NCBI RefSeq assembly: GCF_000974445.1
Contig: NZ_BBOJ01000005.1
Coordinates: 186,001-250,000, forward strand
Source: Lentzea aerocolonigenes
Lineage (GTDB): Bacteria > Actinomycetota > Actinomycetes > Mycobacteriales > Pseudonocardiaceae
DNA: 64,000 bases
Direction: 5' to 3'
Positions 17,029-25,541 of this stretch are shown piece after piece (position 1 is the first letter of the stretch; every line of letters starts with the position of its first letter). The position numbers and the translations under genes are program-made. A model generated the notes under the pieces. That model saw nothing but the letters and a program-made list of their open reading frames with translations, searched no databases and had not been told where the DNA came from.

Positions 17029-18299
17029 CCGCGGCTGGTGGCCAGGACAAGCTCGTGATCATCGGGCAGGGGTACGTGGGTCTGCCGATCGCGATGCGGG
17101 CCGTCGAGACCGGGTTCTCGGTCGTCGGGATCGACCTCGACGCCAGCCGTGTCTCGTCGTTGCGCGAAGCGCGGTCCTACGTGGGTGACGTGTCAGACCG
17201 TGAACTCGCCGCGGCACTGGAGAGCGGGCGCTACCTCCCGTCGGATTCCTATGTGGACGCTGAGCGGTTCACCGCCGCGATCATCGCGGTGCCCACTCCG
17301 CTGATCGGTGGAACGCCTGATCTCAGCTTCGTCGAGTCGGCGGCTGCGTCCATCGCACCGCACATCCGCCATGGCTCGCTCGTGGTCTTGGAGTCGACCA
17401 CGTACCCGGGCACCACCGAGGAGCTGCTGGTACCCCTGCTGGAGCAGGGCAGCGCACTCGTCGCCGGCGTGGACTTCGCGGTCGGCTACAGCCCAGAACG
17501 CATCGACCCCGGTAACACCACCTGGACTCTGACCAACACACCCAAGGTGATCTCCGGTGTCAACCGGTCCTCGCTGCGCGCCGTCGAGGCGTTGTACTCA
17601 CGGTTGGTCAGCACGACGGTGGCGGTGTCGTCGACGAAGGAGGCCGAGTTCACCAAACTGCTGGAGAACACCTTCCGGCACGTCAACATCGCACTGATCA
17701 ACGAGATCACTCTCTTCGCGCGTCAGCTGGGTGTCGACGTGTGGAAGGTGATCGACGCCGCGTCGACGAAGCCGTTCGGGTACATGCGTTTCACGCCGGG
17801 ACCCGGTGTCGGAGGGCATTGTCTGCCTGTCGACCCGACCTATCTGTCCTGGCGGGTGCGCAGAGAGCTGCATCGCCCGTTCCGCTTCGTCGAGCTGGCC
17901 AACGAAATCAACGACATGATGCCTCATCACGTCGTGAAACGGATCGGCGCGATCCTGGCCCGGCGTGGCAAGGGTTTGGCCGACAGCGTGGTCATGCTGC
18001 TGGGGCTCGCGTACAAGGCCAACACCGGCGACGTCCGCGGGTCACCCGCGCTGTGCATCGTCGAACTGCTCATGTCGCTCGGTGCACGGGTCGAGGTGGT
18101 GGATCCCCTTGTGGAGCCCCATCGTTGTCCGCCCGGCGTGAAACCCATCGAACTGTCGGAGGACGCGTTGCGGCTCGCGGACATCGTCGTCCTGCTCGCC
18201 GACCACGACGATGTCGACTACCCGCTCGTCGAGCGGGCGGCGGACTGCGTGCTCGACACCCGGCACCGGCTCACTGCGGCGCATGTGGAGTACCTGTGA
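17025..18299 (+). CDS. Nucleotide-sugar dehydrogenase (WecC/TviB type)
   Basis: 424 residues from the ATG at 17025 (ATGA overlap). The N-terminal NAD site is GQGYVGLP. YSPERIDPGN and KLLENTFRHVNIALINE are family motifs, and the catalytic Cys lies in GVGGHCLPVDP. The GHC-[IL]-PVDP form points to UDP-HexNAc 6-dehydrogenases (UDP-ManNAc or UDP-GlcNAc) rather than UDP-glucose dehydrogenases, which have GGSCFPKD. It makes a uronic acid by two NAD-dependent oxidations. The polymer is therefore probably acidic. Coupled to the genes on both sides. Confidence 0.94.
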   Translation: MTAAGGQDKLVIIGQGYVGLPIAMRAVETGFSVVGIDLDASRVSSLREARSYVGDVSDRELAAALESGRYLPSDSYVDAERFTAAIIAVPTPLIGGTPDLSFVESAAASIAPHIRHGSLVVLESTTYPGTTEELLVPLLEQGSALVAGVDFAVGYSPERIDPGNTTWTLTNTPKVISGVNRSSLRAVEALYSRLVSTTVAVSSTKEAEFTKLLENTFRHVNIALINEITLFARQLGVDVWKVIDAASTKPFGYMRFTPGPGVGGHCLPVDPTYLSWRVRRELHRPFRFVELANEINDMMPHHVVKRIGAILARRGKGLADSVVMLLGLAYKANTGDVRGSPALCIVELLMSLGARVEVVDPLVEPHRCPPGVKPIELSEDALRLADIVVLLADHDDVDYPLVERAADCVLDTRHRLTAAHVEYL

Positions 18300-20629
18300 C
18301 CACGAAGGCTGATGTACCCGCCCGCCGGTTGCGGGTCGTACTCGTGCTGAAGACCAACCGCGGGTGCCTGTGGACGACACCACACGTCGACGCGTTGCTC
18401 GCGCGCGGGCACGACGTCGTCGCGGTGCTGCCGCCTGGTGAGGGCCGGTTGCGCCGAGAGCTCGCCGGCCGGGGTGTGTCCGTTGTGGACAGCCCGTTCG
18501 ACTTCAGCTTCCGGCTGTCGTTCCACACGCTCGCCGGCCTGTTGAGGCTGCGCGGGGTGCTGCGGCGTCTGGATCCGGACGTGTTGCACTACCACCTGCT
18601 CGCCTCGGCGCTCGCGGTCCGGCTCACCAGCCTCGCGACCAGGGCCACGCGGGTGCACATGGTCGCCGGTCCCCTCTACCTGGAGTCACGGTTGATCCGG
18701 CTGGTGGAGCGGATCGCCTCACACCTGGACACCGTGACCATCTGCGGAAGCCGTTTCACCGCGCGGCTTTACCGCGAGCTCGGGCGGCCACCCACGCGGA
18801 CACCGGTCGTTCCCTACGGTGTCGACACCCGGCTGTTCCGGCCGGCGAGCCCCGCAGAGCGCGTGGAAGCGCGTGCGAGGGCCGGTGCGGACGAGGCTTT
18901 CGTCGTCATCATGGTCGCACTGGTGTACGCGCCGAAACGCTTCATCCACAAAGGACGAGGCATCAAGGGGCACGACGTTCTTCTTGAGGCCTGGCAGAGG
19001 TTCAACGCCGATCACCCGGACAGCCGCCTCGTGCTGGTCGGCGGCGGGTTCGACGAGGCGGGTGCCCAGTACCGCCGGCAGCTGATCGCGAGGTTCCGGA
19101 TCGCCGAGGACCCGTCCGTGACGTGGTTGGACAGCGTCGAGGACGTGCGGCAGTACTACGCGGCCGCGGACCTCAGCGTGTCGCCGTCCTTGTCCGACAA
19201 CCACGGCGCGGCACTGGAGGCCGGCGCCATGGGTGTGCCCAGCGTGGTGAGCGACGCCGGTGCGCTGCCGGAGGCGGTCAACCGCGACGCGTGCTGGATC
19301 GTGCCGAAGGACGATCCCGACGCGCTGTTCGCCGCGCTGAACGAGGCTTACGCCGAGTACAGAACCGGACGGTTGGCGGAACGGTCCGATGCCGTGCGCG
19401 ATCGGGTCGTGCGTTTCTTCGACAGCACGCGGGCTGCGGCCGCCGTGGCCGATGTGGTCGAGAACGCTGCGGAGATTCCGGTGGCCCGTGCACCCGGTGA
19501 CCGTGTCATCAGCCTTTTCACCGAGATGAGATTCGGGAGCGGAACCGAGGCACCGGGCGGCTTCGCCAGATATCTGGACCTGGGCGACCGGTTGTGCGTG
19601 GTCGCCAGGACGACTGAACCGGAGGCCGGCGGGGGAGAGGCGCTGCGGCCGTTGCCGGACTACCGCGGTCCGGCGGGGTTGCTGCGCGCACTGCCCCGGC
19701 TCGTTTCGGCGATCGCCCGTGCGGTCGCCGATGCCGAGGTGATCGTGCTGCAACAGCCCGGCGCGATCGGGTTCGTCGCCGCCGTCGTGTGCAGGTTGCT
19801 GCGCCGCAAGTATTCCGTCGAAGTAATCGGTGACGCGTTCGACGTGCTCGCCGCAGGGACGTTCGGCCCCGCGGGCAGAGTGGTGGCGAGTGCCGCGGCC
19901 CGGCTGACGGGGTGGGTCGTAGGTGGTGCGTCAGCGGTGCTGTACGTGACCAATTTCGTGTTGCAGCGGCGCTATCCCGCTACCCCTGGACGGTTCACCA
20001 TCGCCCTGTCGGACGTGCGCATGGCCGAGGGCATGCTGCTCGACAAACCACGCAAGTGGCTGCCGGGTCCGTTCTGCGTCATCGCCGTCGGTACCCACGA
20101 ACAGCTCTACAAGGGCCACGACGTCCTGCTGCGAGCGTTGCACAGGCTGGTGGAGTCGAGGTTCGACGTGCACGCCGTGCTGGTGGGCGGTGGCAGGCGG
20201 CACGACGAGCTGGTGGCCGTGGCCGAGTCACTGGGGATCGCTGACCGGGTCTCCTTCATCGGACCGGTGTACGACCGCCGGCTGATGACCGTGCTGCTGG
20301 ACTCCGCGGACCTGTTCGCGATGCCGTCCCGTGCGGAAGGGCTGCCACGCGCGCTGATCGAGGCGATGGCCCGAGCGCTGCCCGCCGTGGGCACCTCGGT
20401 GGGTGGCATCCCGGAGCTGCTGGAACGAGGTTGCCTGGTCGACGCTGACGACGACGGGGCGCTCGCCCGCGTCATCGGCCGGCTGCTCACCGACCCACGT
20501 GAGTGGGAGCAGCAGTCACGTCGCAACCTCGAACTCGCCCGCACGTACGAGACGACGTTGCTGGACGAACGCTTCTCGGCGTGGTTGTCGCACATTCCCG
20601 CCGCGTTGCCCGAAAGGAAGACCACATGA
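18296..20629 (+). CDS. Tandem glycosyltransferase: two GT4-type domains in one chain
   Basis: 777 residues from the GTG at 18296 (GTGA overlap). Two complete GT-B glycosyltransferases are fused. The first spans about 1-395 (VVPYGVDTRLFRP, VLVGGGFDEAG, SPSLSDNHGAALEAGAMGVP with the E-x7-E-like donor site). The second spans about 400-770 (VIAVGTHEQLYKGHDVLL, AVLVGGGRRHDEL, MPSRAEGLPRALIEAMARALP). Each ends in the usual C-terminal helix. GT4 enzymes are retaining and use nucleotide sugars, here adding two successive residues to the lipid-linked repeat unit. No frameshift is seen between the halves, so the fusion is real in this sequence. Separate genes are more usual. Confidence 0.93.
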   Translation: MTTKADVPARRLRVVLVLKTNRGCLWTTPHVDALLARGHDVVAVLPPGEGRLRRELAGRGVSVVDSPFDFSFRLSFHTLAGLLRLRGVLRRLDPDVLHYHLLASALAVRLTSLATRATRVHMVAGPLYLESRLIRLVERIASHLDTVTICGSRFTARLYRELGRPPTRTPVVPYGVDTRLFRPASPAERVEARARAGADEAFVVIMVALVYAPKRFIHKGRGIKGHDVLLEAWQRFNADHPDSRLVLVGGGFDEAGAQYRRQLIARFRIAEDPSVTWLDSVEDVRQYYAAADLSVSPSLSDNHGAALEAGAMGVPSVVSDAGALPEAVNRDACWIVPKDDPDALFAALNEAYAEYRTGRLAERSDAVRDRVVRFFDSTRAAAAVADVVENAAEIPVARAPGDRVISLFTEMRFGSGTEAPGGFARYLDLGDRLCVVARTTEPEAGGGEALRPLPDYRGPAGLLRALPRLVSAIARAVADAEVIVLQQPGAIGFVAAVVCRLLRRKYSVEVIGDAFDVLAAGTFGPAGRVVASAAARLTGWVVGGASAVLYVTNFVLQRRYPATPGRFTIALSDVRMAEGMLLDKPRKWLPGPFCVIAVGTHEQLYKGHDVLLRALHRLVESRFDVHAVLVGGGRRHDELVAVAESLGIADRVSFIGPVYDRRLMTVLLDSADLFAMPSRAEGLPRALIEAMARALPAVGTSVGGIPELLERGCLVDADDDGALARVIGRLLTDPREWEQQSRRNLELARTYETTLLDERFSAWLSHIPAALPERKTT

Positions 20630-21720
20630 CGCAGGATCCGGTGAAGGTGGTGCACGTCCTCGGGACGCTGGATCGCGGCGGCGTGGAGACCATCGCGTTG
20701 AGGCACTGCCGCTCGATCCCGGCTTCCCGCGTCAAGCAGACCTTCGTGACCCTCGGGCCGCACGAGGGTCTGCTCGCCTCGCAGTTCCGCGCTGCCGGAG
20801 CCGACATCTACCGCTGTCCCCTCAAACCCAAGATGACCTTTCCGTTGCGGCTGTGGAACTTGCTGTGCAGCCTGAGGCCTGACGTGGTGGAGTCACACGT
20901 GAGCCTCGTCAGCGGCCTTGTGCTGGCCGCGGCGTCGGCCGCGCGCGTGCCCGTACGGATCGCACGCATCCGCAGCGAGGGCGACGGGCGGCGCGACACC
21001 CCGGTGCGCAGGCTCCAACGAGCTCTGTTGCGGGAGATGATCTGCAACTCCGCCACCGACGTGATCGGCGTGACCAAGGCAGCGCTGGCGTTCGCTGATC
21101 CGCCTCCGCACGACCGCCGGTACCGCGTCGTGCCGAACCAGGTCGACGTCGACCGCTTCAGGCTCGTCCGCCGGGTCCGAGAGCCGGATGCCTCGCCGGT
21201 CATGGGACACATCGGCCGTGCGTCCGCGGAGAAGAACCGCGCGTTCCTGATGGAGGTGTACGACGAGGCCCGTCGCAGGTCTCCCGACGTGCGCTTGACC
21301 ATCGCAGGACCAGGCGGTGTCGAGGACCTCGCCTCCGTCGCACCGCGCGTCGCGGCGGATCCGTCAGTTCACCTGCTGGGGCACACAGAGCGTCCGGAGG
21401 ACGTGCTCGCCACGATCGACGTGCTGCTCCTGCCGTCACGTCGTGAGGGTCTGCCCAGCGTGGTCCTCGAGGCGCTGGCCTCGGGGGTGCCGGTCCTCGC
21501 GACCGACCTGCCCGGTCTCCAGGAGCTCGCGGCCAGGCTGCGCGGTCTGCACCTGCTGCCGTTGAGCGTGGGGCCGGGCAGATGGGCGTCCACGGCGCTC
21601 GCTCTGGCGAGCACCTCGGAGTCCGAGCGGGCGTTGATCGCCGAACGGATCCGCGATTCGGAGTTCGCCTTGTCACCGGACGACCAGTGGTGGCGGACGG
21701 TGTGGACCGCGTCGCGATGA
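20626..21720 (+). CDS. Glycosyltransferase family 4
   Basis: 364 residues from the ATG at 20626 (ATGA overlap). GT-B fold: an N-terminal VLGTLDRGGVETIALRH loop (the GG of the acceptor side) and a C-terminal donor site with LLLPSRREGLPSVVLEALAS, the E-x7-E pattern of GT4 enzymes. It resembles WcaL/EpsF-type transferases that extend lipid-linked repeat units on the cytoplasmic face. Upstream and downstream genes overlap it. The sugar donor and linkage cannot be read from sequence. Confidence 0.93.
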   Translation: MTQDPVKVVHVLGTLDRGGVETIALRHCRSIPASRVKQTFVTLGPHEGLLASQFRAAGADIYRCPLKPKMTFPLRLWNLLCSLRPDVVESHVSLVSGLVLAAASAARVPVRIARIRSEGDGRRDTPVRRLQRALLREMICNSATDVIGVTKAALAFADPPPHDRRYRVVPNQVDVDRFRLVRRVREPDASPVMGHIGRASAEKNRAFLMEVYDEARRRSPDVRLTIAGPGGVEDLASVAPRVAADPSVHLLGHTERPEDVLATIDVLLLPSRREGLPSVVLEALASGVPVLATDLPGLQELAARLRGLHLLPLSVGPGRWASTALALASTSESERALIAERIRDSEFALSPDDQWWRTVWTASR

Positions 21721-23144
21721 GCGGTCCGCGCAGGCCAGCCGGTGACGTGCCGCTCAGCCTCCTCGCAGGAGGTGGCACCGGGTGGCGTCGGCGTGCCGAT
21801 GAGGCGGCAAAGACGCACGGGCGCCGTGGGCGATCCGGGGTGGAGCCGGGCGAACTGCCCGTCCTGCGGGACGGCGCGATCCCTCGTGAGCTGCCGGCTC
21901 GAATCGCTTTGGTGGCAGCGGCGGCGGTGGTGGCGGCCGTGGGGTGGCGGGTGCCGTCCAGCGGCGTGGTGCCGGCGGCTGTGACCTTCTGGGCATCGTG
22001 GTCGCTGTGCCTCGCCGTGCTCGTACGCGGGCATCCGCAGGGCATCTACCGTCCCGCGGCGACCTACCTGGTGTTGTTCGGCCTTTTCCACGGCGGGCTG
22101 TTGCTGAGCGTCGCGGTTCGTGGTGACTCGGTTTCCGAGGACGCGCGATGGCTCGAGGACGCGCACACGCCGCAAGCCGTGTCACTGGCCGTGCTGGGCA
22201 TGGTCGGGTACACCGTGGCTGCCGGGCTGGCCGGTCGCGGCGCGCCACCGGCGGCCGCGAGTCGCGGCGGTGCCGTGACGGGGCCGCTCGGGTTGGCCGT
22301 TCAGCTGGCCGGGACCGGGATCTTCGCCGTCGCTCTGGTGCGCGCCGGTGGGATCGACCTTCTCTGGGGTGGCTACAACGCTTACGTGGAGGCGAACGGG
22401 ACAGACACCCTGCTCGCGTTCGGCACCCTTTGCTCCGGGACGGGTGCGTTGCTGGCGGTGTCGGCGGGCGGGCGCGCGCGGGTCGCCGGCTGGGCCGGAT
22501 TCGTGCTGTACGCGGTGATCGCGCTTCCGCTCGGGACTCGGGGAGAGGTGCTCTTCCCGTTGATGGCCATGGCCGTGATCGAGGCGAGGCGGCACCGCAT
22601 CCGTCCGCTGTGGACCGCTCTGGCGGCTGCCGGTGTGCTCTTGCTCGCCGATGTGGTCCGGCAGACCCGGATCGGTGGAGTGCTGTCGCCGTCGTGGTGG
22701 CTGACCGCACCGCTGGACGCCATCGCCGAGATGGGCTTCTCGCTGCGTCCCGTGGTGGTCGTGCTCGGCTGGGACGAGCCCGTGCGGGCCGGAGCGACCT
22801 TCGTCGCCGTACCGGTGCGATTTCTCGAGTCCTTCCTCGGCTGGCACGGAGGCTCACCCACCTACGACGACAGATTGTTCAACGTCGAGATCGCGAACCG
22901 GGCAGGACAGATCGGAGGTTCTCCTGTGGCTGAGGCGTTCCACAACTTCGGCACGCTCGGCGTGGTGCTCTTCATGGCGGCGCTCGGTGTCTTGCTGGCG
23001 CGGCTCGAGAAGCGGTCCGACGCGGTGATCGGCGTGGTACTGCTGCCATTGATGATCCAGGTGCGCAACAGCTTCGCGCCGGTCCCGGTGCAGATCGGGA
23101 TCGGGTTGTTGCTCGTCGCCCTCACCAGGGTGAGGCTGCGATGA
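21717..23144 (+). CDS. Wzy-like polysaccharide repeat-unit polymerase
   Basis: 475 residues from the ATG at 21717 (ATGA overlap). A cytoplasmic Arg/Gly-rich N-terminus of about 55 residues is followed by about ten hydrophobic helices and a large extracellular loop (about 330-400; FLGWHGGSPTYDDRLFNVE). Wzy proteins share topology more than sequence, and this one fits both the topology and the position, in a locus with Wzx-, Wzz- and PglC-type partners. It would join lipid-linked repeat units outside the membrane. The name is an inference from topology and context. Confidence 0.8.
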   Translation: MSGPRRPAGDVPLSLLAGGGTGWRRRADEAAKTHGRRGRSGVEPGELPVLRDGAIPRELPARIALVAAAAVVAAVGWRVPSSGVVPAAVTFWASWSLCLAVLVRGHPQGIYRPAATYLVLFGLFHGGLLLSVAVRGDSVSEDARWLEDAHTPQAVSLAVLGMVGYTVAAGLAGRGAPPAAASRGGAVTGPLGLAVQLAGTGIFAVALVRAGGIDLLWGGYNAYVEANGTDTLLAFGTLCSGTGALLAVSAGGRARVAGWAGFVLYAVIALPLGTRGEVLFPLMAMAVIEARRHRIRPLWTALAAAGVLLLADVVRQTRIGGVLSPSWWLTAPLDAIAEMGFSLRPVVVVLGWDEPVRAGATFVAVPVRFLESFLGWHGGSPTYDDRLFNVEIANRAGQIGGSPVAEAFHNFGTLGVVLFMAALGVLLARLEKRSDAVIGVVLLPLMIQVRNSFAPVPVQIGIGLLLVALTRVRLR

Positions 23145-24343
23145 GCGAGCTGGCTGTCCACGGCGGCGTGCCGGTGCGCACGACCCCGATGCCCCCGTGG
23201 CCGTACTTCGACGACGAGGACCTGGAAACAGCGGTGACGGTGCTGGCCTCCGGTCGGGTCAACTACTGGACCGGCGTGCACGGCAGAGCATTCGAGACCG
23301 AGTTCGCCGCCGCCGTCGGGACGGACTACGCGGTCGCCGTCTCCAACGGTACTGTCGCGCTGGAACTGGCGCTGCGGGCCCTTGGTCTCGGTCGCGGAGA
23401 CGAGGTCGTCGTTCCCGCGGCCACGTTCATCGCGACCGCGAGCGCGGTGGTCGCGACCGGGGCGTGCCCCGTGATCGTCGACGTGGACCCTGCCAGCGGG
23501 TGCCTCACCGCGAGCACGGTCGCGGAGGCGATCACGGGCCGCACGAGGGCGATCATCGTGGTCCACCTCGCCGGGCATCCAGCCGACATCGACCCCGTTC
23601 TGGAACTCGCGCGCAAACACGGCCTGCGTGTGGTGGAGGACTGCGCCCAGGCGCACGGGGCTGTCCACAGCGGACGGTCGGTCGGTGCCATCGGAGACAT
23701 CGCCGCCTGGTCCTTCTGCCAGGACAAGATCCTCACCACGGCGGGTGAGGGCGGCGCGGTCACCACGTCCGACGAGACGCTGTGGCGCCGCTGCTGGGAG
23801 ATGAAGGATCACGGCAAGAGCTGGACGGCCGTGCATTCCCCGCACCCGCCCGGTTTCCGTTGGCTGCACGACAGTTTCGGCACCAACGCCCGCATGACGG
23901 AGGTACAGGCGGCGATCGGACGCAACCACCTCCGTCGTCTCGACGGCTGGCTGGCACAACGAAGGGCCAACGCCGCGGTCCTGCTGGAAGCGCTGGCCGC
24001 CGAGCCGGCCGTCGACATCTCCCTGCCGCCCGCCAGGGTGGAGCACGCGTACTACAAGTTCGTCCTCCATCTGCGGCCCGAACGGCTGATCCCCGGCTGG
24101 ACCAGGGACCTCGTGGTCGACGCCGTTCGCGCGGAAGGCGTTCCTTGCCTGCACGGCGGATGCAGCGAGATCTATCGTGAACGGGCGTTCGCCGCGGTGC
24201 CGGGCACACCGGAGCAACTGCCCGTCGCCGCGCGTCTCGGCCGCACTTCGATGATGCTGCTCGTCCACCCGACGTTGTCCAAGGCGGACATGGAGGACAC
24301 CGCCGCCGCGCTCACCAAGGTTCTCCGGGTGGTGACGGCATGA
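23141..24343 (+). CDS. DegT/DnrJ/EryC1/StrS aminotransferase (PglE-like)
   Basis: 400 residues, ATGA overlap with the polymerase. Fold type I PLP enzyme: VSNGTVALELALRALG for phosphate binding, PAATFIATASAV, VVEDCAQAHGA with the Asp that pairs with the pyridine nitrogen, and the Schiff-base Lys in FCQDKILTTAGEGG. The family aminates keto-sugar nucleotides. With the PglF-type dehydratase upstream and the PglD-type acetyltransferase downstream, the likely substrate is UDP-4-keto-6-deoxy-GlcNAc. Cytoplasmic, probably a dimer. Confidence 0.95.
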   Translation: MSELAVHGGVPVRTTPMPPWPYFDDEDLETAVTVLASGRVNYWTGVHGRAFETEFAAAVGTDYAVAVSNGTVALELALRALGLGRGDEVVVPAATFIATASAVVATGACPVIVDVDPASGCLTASTVAEAITGRTRAIIVVHLAGHPADIDPVLELARKHGLRVVEDCAQAHGAVHSGRSVGAIGDIAAWSFCQDKILTTAGEGGAVTTSDETLWRRCWEMKDHGKSWTAVHSPHPPGFRWLHDSFGTNARMTEVQAAIGRNHLRRLDGWLAQRRANAAVLLEALAAEPAVDISLPPARVEHAYYKFVLHLRPERLIPGWTRDLVVDAVRAEGVPCLHGGCSEIYRERAFAAVPGTPEQLPVAARLGRTSMMLLVHPTLSKADMEDTAAALTKVLRVVTA

Positions 24344-24930
24344 TCCGGCGGATGGTGGACATCGTGATCGCGGCGGCCGGGCTCGCGGTGCTCGGGCCGG
24401 TGCTCGCCGTGGTGGCCGTGCTGGTCCGCTGGCGAATGGGCTCGCCCGTCCTGTTCCGCCAACGGCGCAGTGGATTGCACGGCGCGGAGTTCTCCATCGT
24501 CAAGTTCCGCACCATGCGACCACCGCGATGGTCAGGGCAGCCTGATCGGGAGCGTGAGACCAGGCTGGGCGCCGTGTTGCGCCGCACGAGCCTGGACGAA
24601 CTGCCACAGCTGGTGAACGTTCTGCGCGGTGAGATGAGCCTGATCGGCCCGCGGCCGACGCTGCCGGACCAGGTTCGCCACTACAGTCCGCGCCAGCGAG
24701 AACGGCTCTCGGTCCGGCCAGGCCTCACCGGATGGGCTCAGGTGTCCGGGCGGAACGCCCTGAGCTGGCCCGAACGCATCGAACTCGACCTGTGGTACCT
24801 GGAGAACCGAAGCCGGCGGCTCGACCTGGTGATCATCCTGCGCACCGTCGGACAGCTGCTGCGTCCGCACGGGATCACCGGAGCCGGCGGGGTCAACCCC
24901 AGGTTTCCCGAAACGGAGGAAGCGGGATGA
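24340..24930 (+). CDS. Initiating phosphosugar transferase (PglC/WcaJ C-terminal type)
   Basis: 196 residues, ATGA overlap. One N-terminal re-entrant helix (about 5-30) is followed by the bacterial sugar transferase domain: KFRTM, SLDELPQLVNVLRGEMS with the Asp-Glu catalytic dyad, GPRP and RPGLTGWAQVSGRN. It matches the small monotopic PglC class, without the extra membrane domain of WbaP/WcaJ. It transfers a sugar phosphate to undecaprenyl phosphate and so starts the repeat unit. With PglF-, PglE- and PglD-like neighbours, phospho-diacetylbacillosamine is the best guess for its substrate. Confidence 0.95.
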   Translation: MIRRMVDIVIAAAGLAVLGPVLAVVAVLVRWRMGSPVLFRQRRSGLHGAEFSIVKFRTMRPPRWSGQPDRERETRLGAVLRRTSLDELPQLVNVLRGEMSLIGPRPTLPDQVRHYSPRQRERLSVRPGLTGWAQVSGRNALSWPERIELDLWYLENRSRRLDLVIILRTVGQLLRPHGITGAGGVNPRFPETEEAG

Positions 24931-25541
24931 CGGAGTTCTACATCGCCGGCGCCGGTGGTGCGGGCAGGGAGGCGCTGGACATCTGCGTCGCTCTGGGTCA
25001 GGAGGTCACTGCGTTCGTGGACGACGCCGTGGCCGGTCAGCTGGTGCGAGGACATGTCGTGTGCCTGCCGGAGGACACCGCCGCGAGGGCGCTGTACGTC
25101 GTCGCGATCGCGGACACGGACGCCCGCGTGAAGGTGTCCAGGCTGCTCGACGGGCTCACTCTGCGAGCCGGCAAGCTGGTCCACCCGAGCGCGGTGATCG
25201 GTCCGACCACCATCACGGGAGAGGGTCTCGTCGTGCACGCCAACACGACGATCTCGAGCGGCGCCAGGATCGGCGTCCACTGCCAGGTCCACTACAACGC
25301 CACGGTGGGGCACGACACCGAGCTCGAGGACTACGTGACCGTGCTGCCAGGAGCCAACGTTGCCGGGAACGTGCGGCTCGAGACCGGGGTCACGGTGGGA
25401 TCGGGCGCGGTCGTGCTGCAGGGCCGCGTCGTCGGCGCGGGAGCCTGCGTCGGCGCGGGCGCCGTGGTGACGCGCGATGTGCTGCCGGGGACGGTGGTCG
25501 TCGGATCACCGGCCGCGCAGCTGCTCAAGACCAGACACTGA
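24927..25541 (+). CDS. PglD/NeuD-type sugar O- or N-acetyltransferase
   Basis: 204 residues, ATGA overlap. The N-terminal Rossmann-like part (FYIAGAGGAGREALDI) is followed by left-handed beta-helix hexapeptide repeats (HPSAVIGPTTITGEGLVV onward) and a C-terminal VVGSPAAQLLK cap. The catalytic His is in HANTTISSG or HYNATVGHD. PglD-type enzymes acetylate the 4-amino group of UDP-4-amino sugars. It is the last gene of the plus-strand operon. Its 3' end overlaps the convergent flippase gene by 36 bases. Confidence 0.92.
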   Translation: MTEFYIAGAGGAGREALDICVALGQEVTAFVDDAVAGQLVRGHVVCLPEDTAARALYVVAIADTDARVKVSRLLDGLTLRAGKLVHPSAVIGPTTITGEGLVVHANTTISSGARIGVHCQVHYNATVGHDTELEDYVTVLPGANVAGNVRLETGVTVGSGAVVLQGRVVGAGACVGAGAVVTRDVLPGTVVVGSPAAQLLKTRH

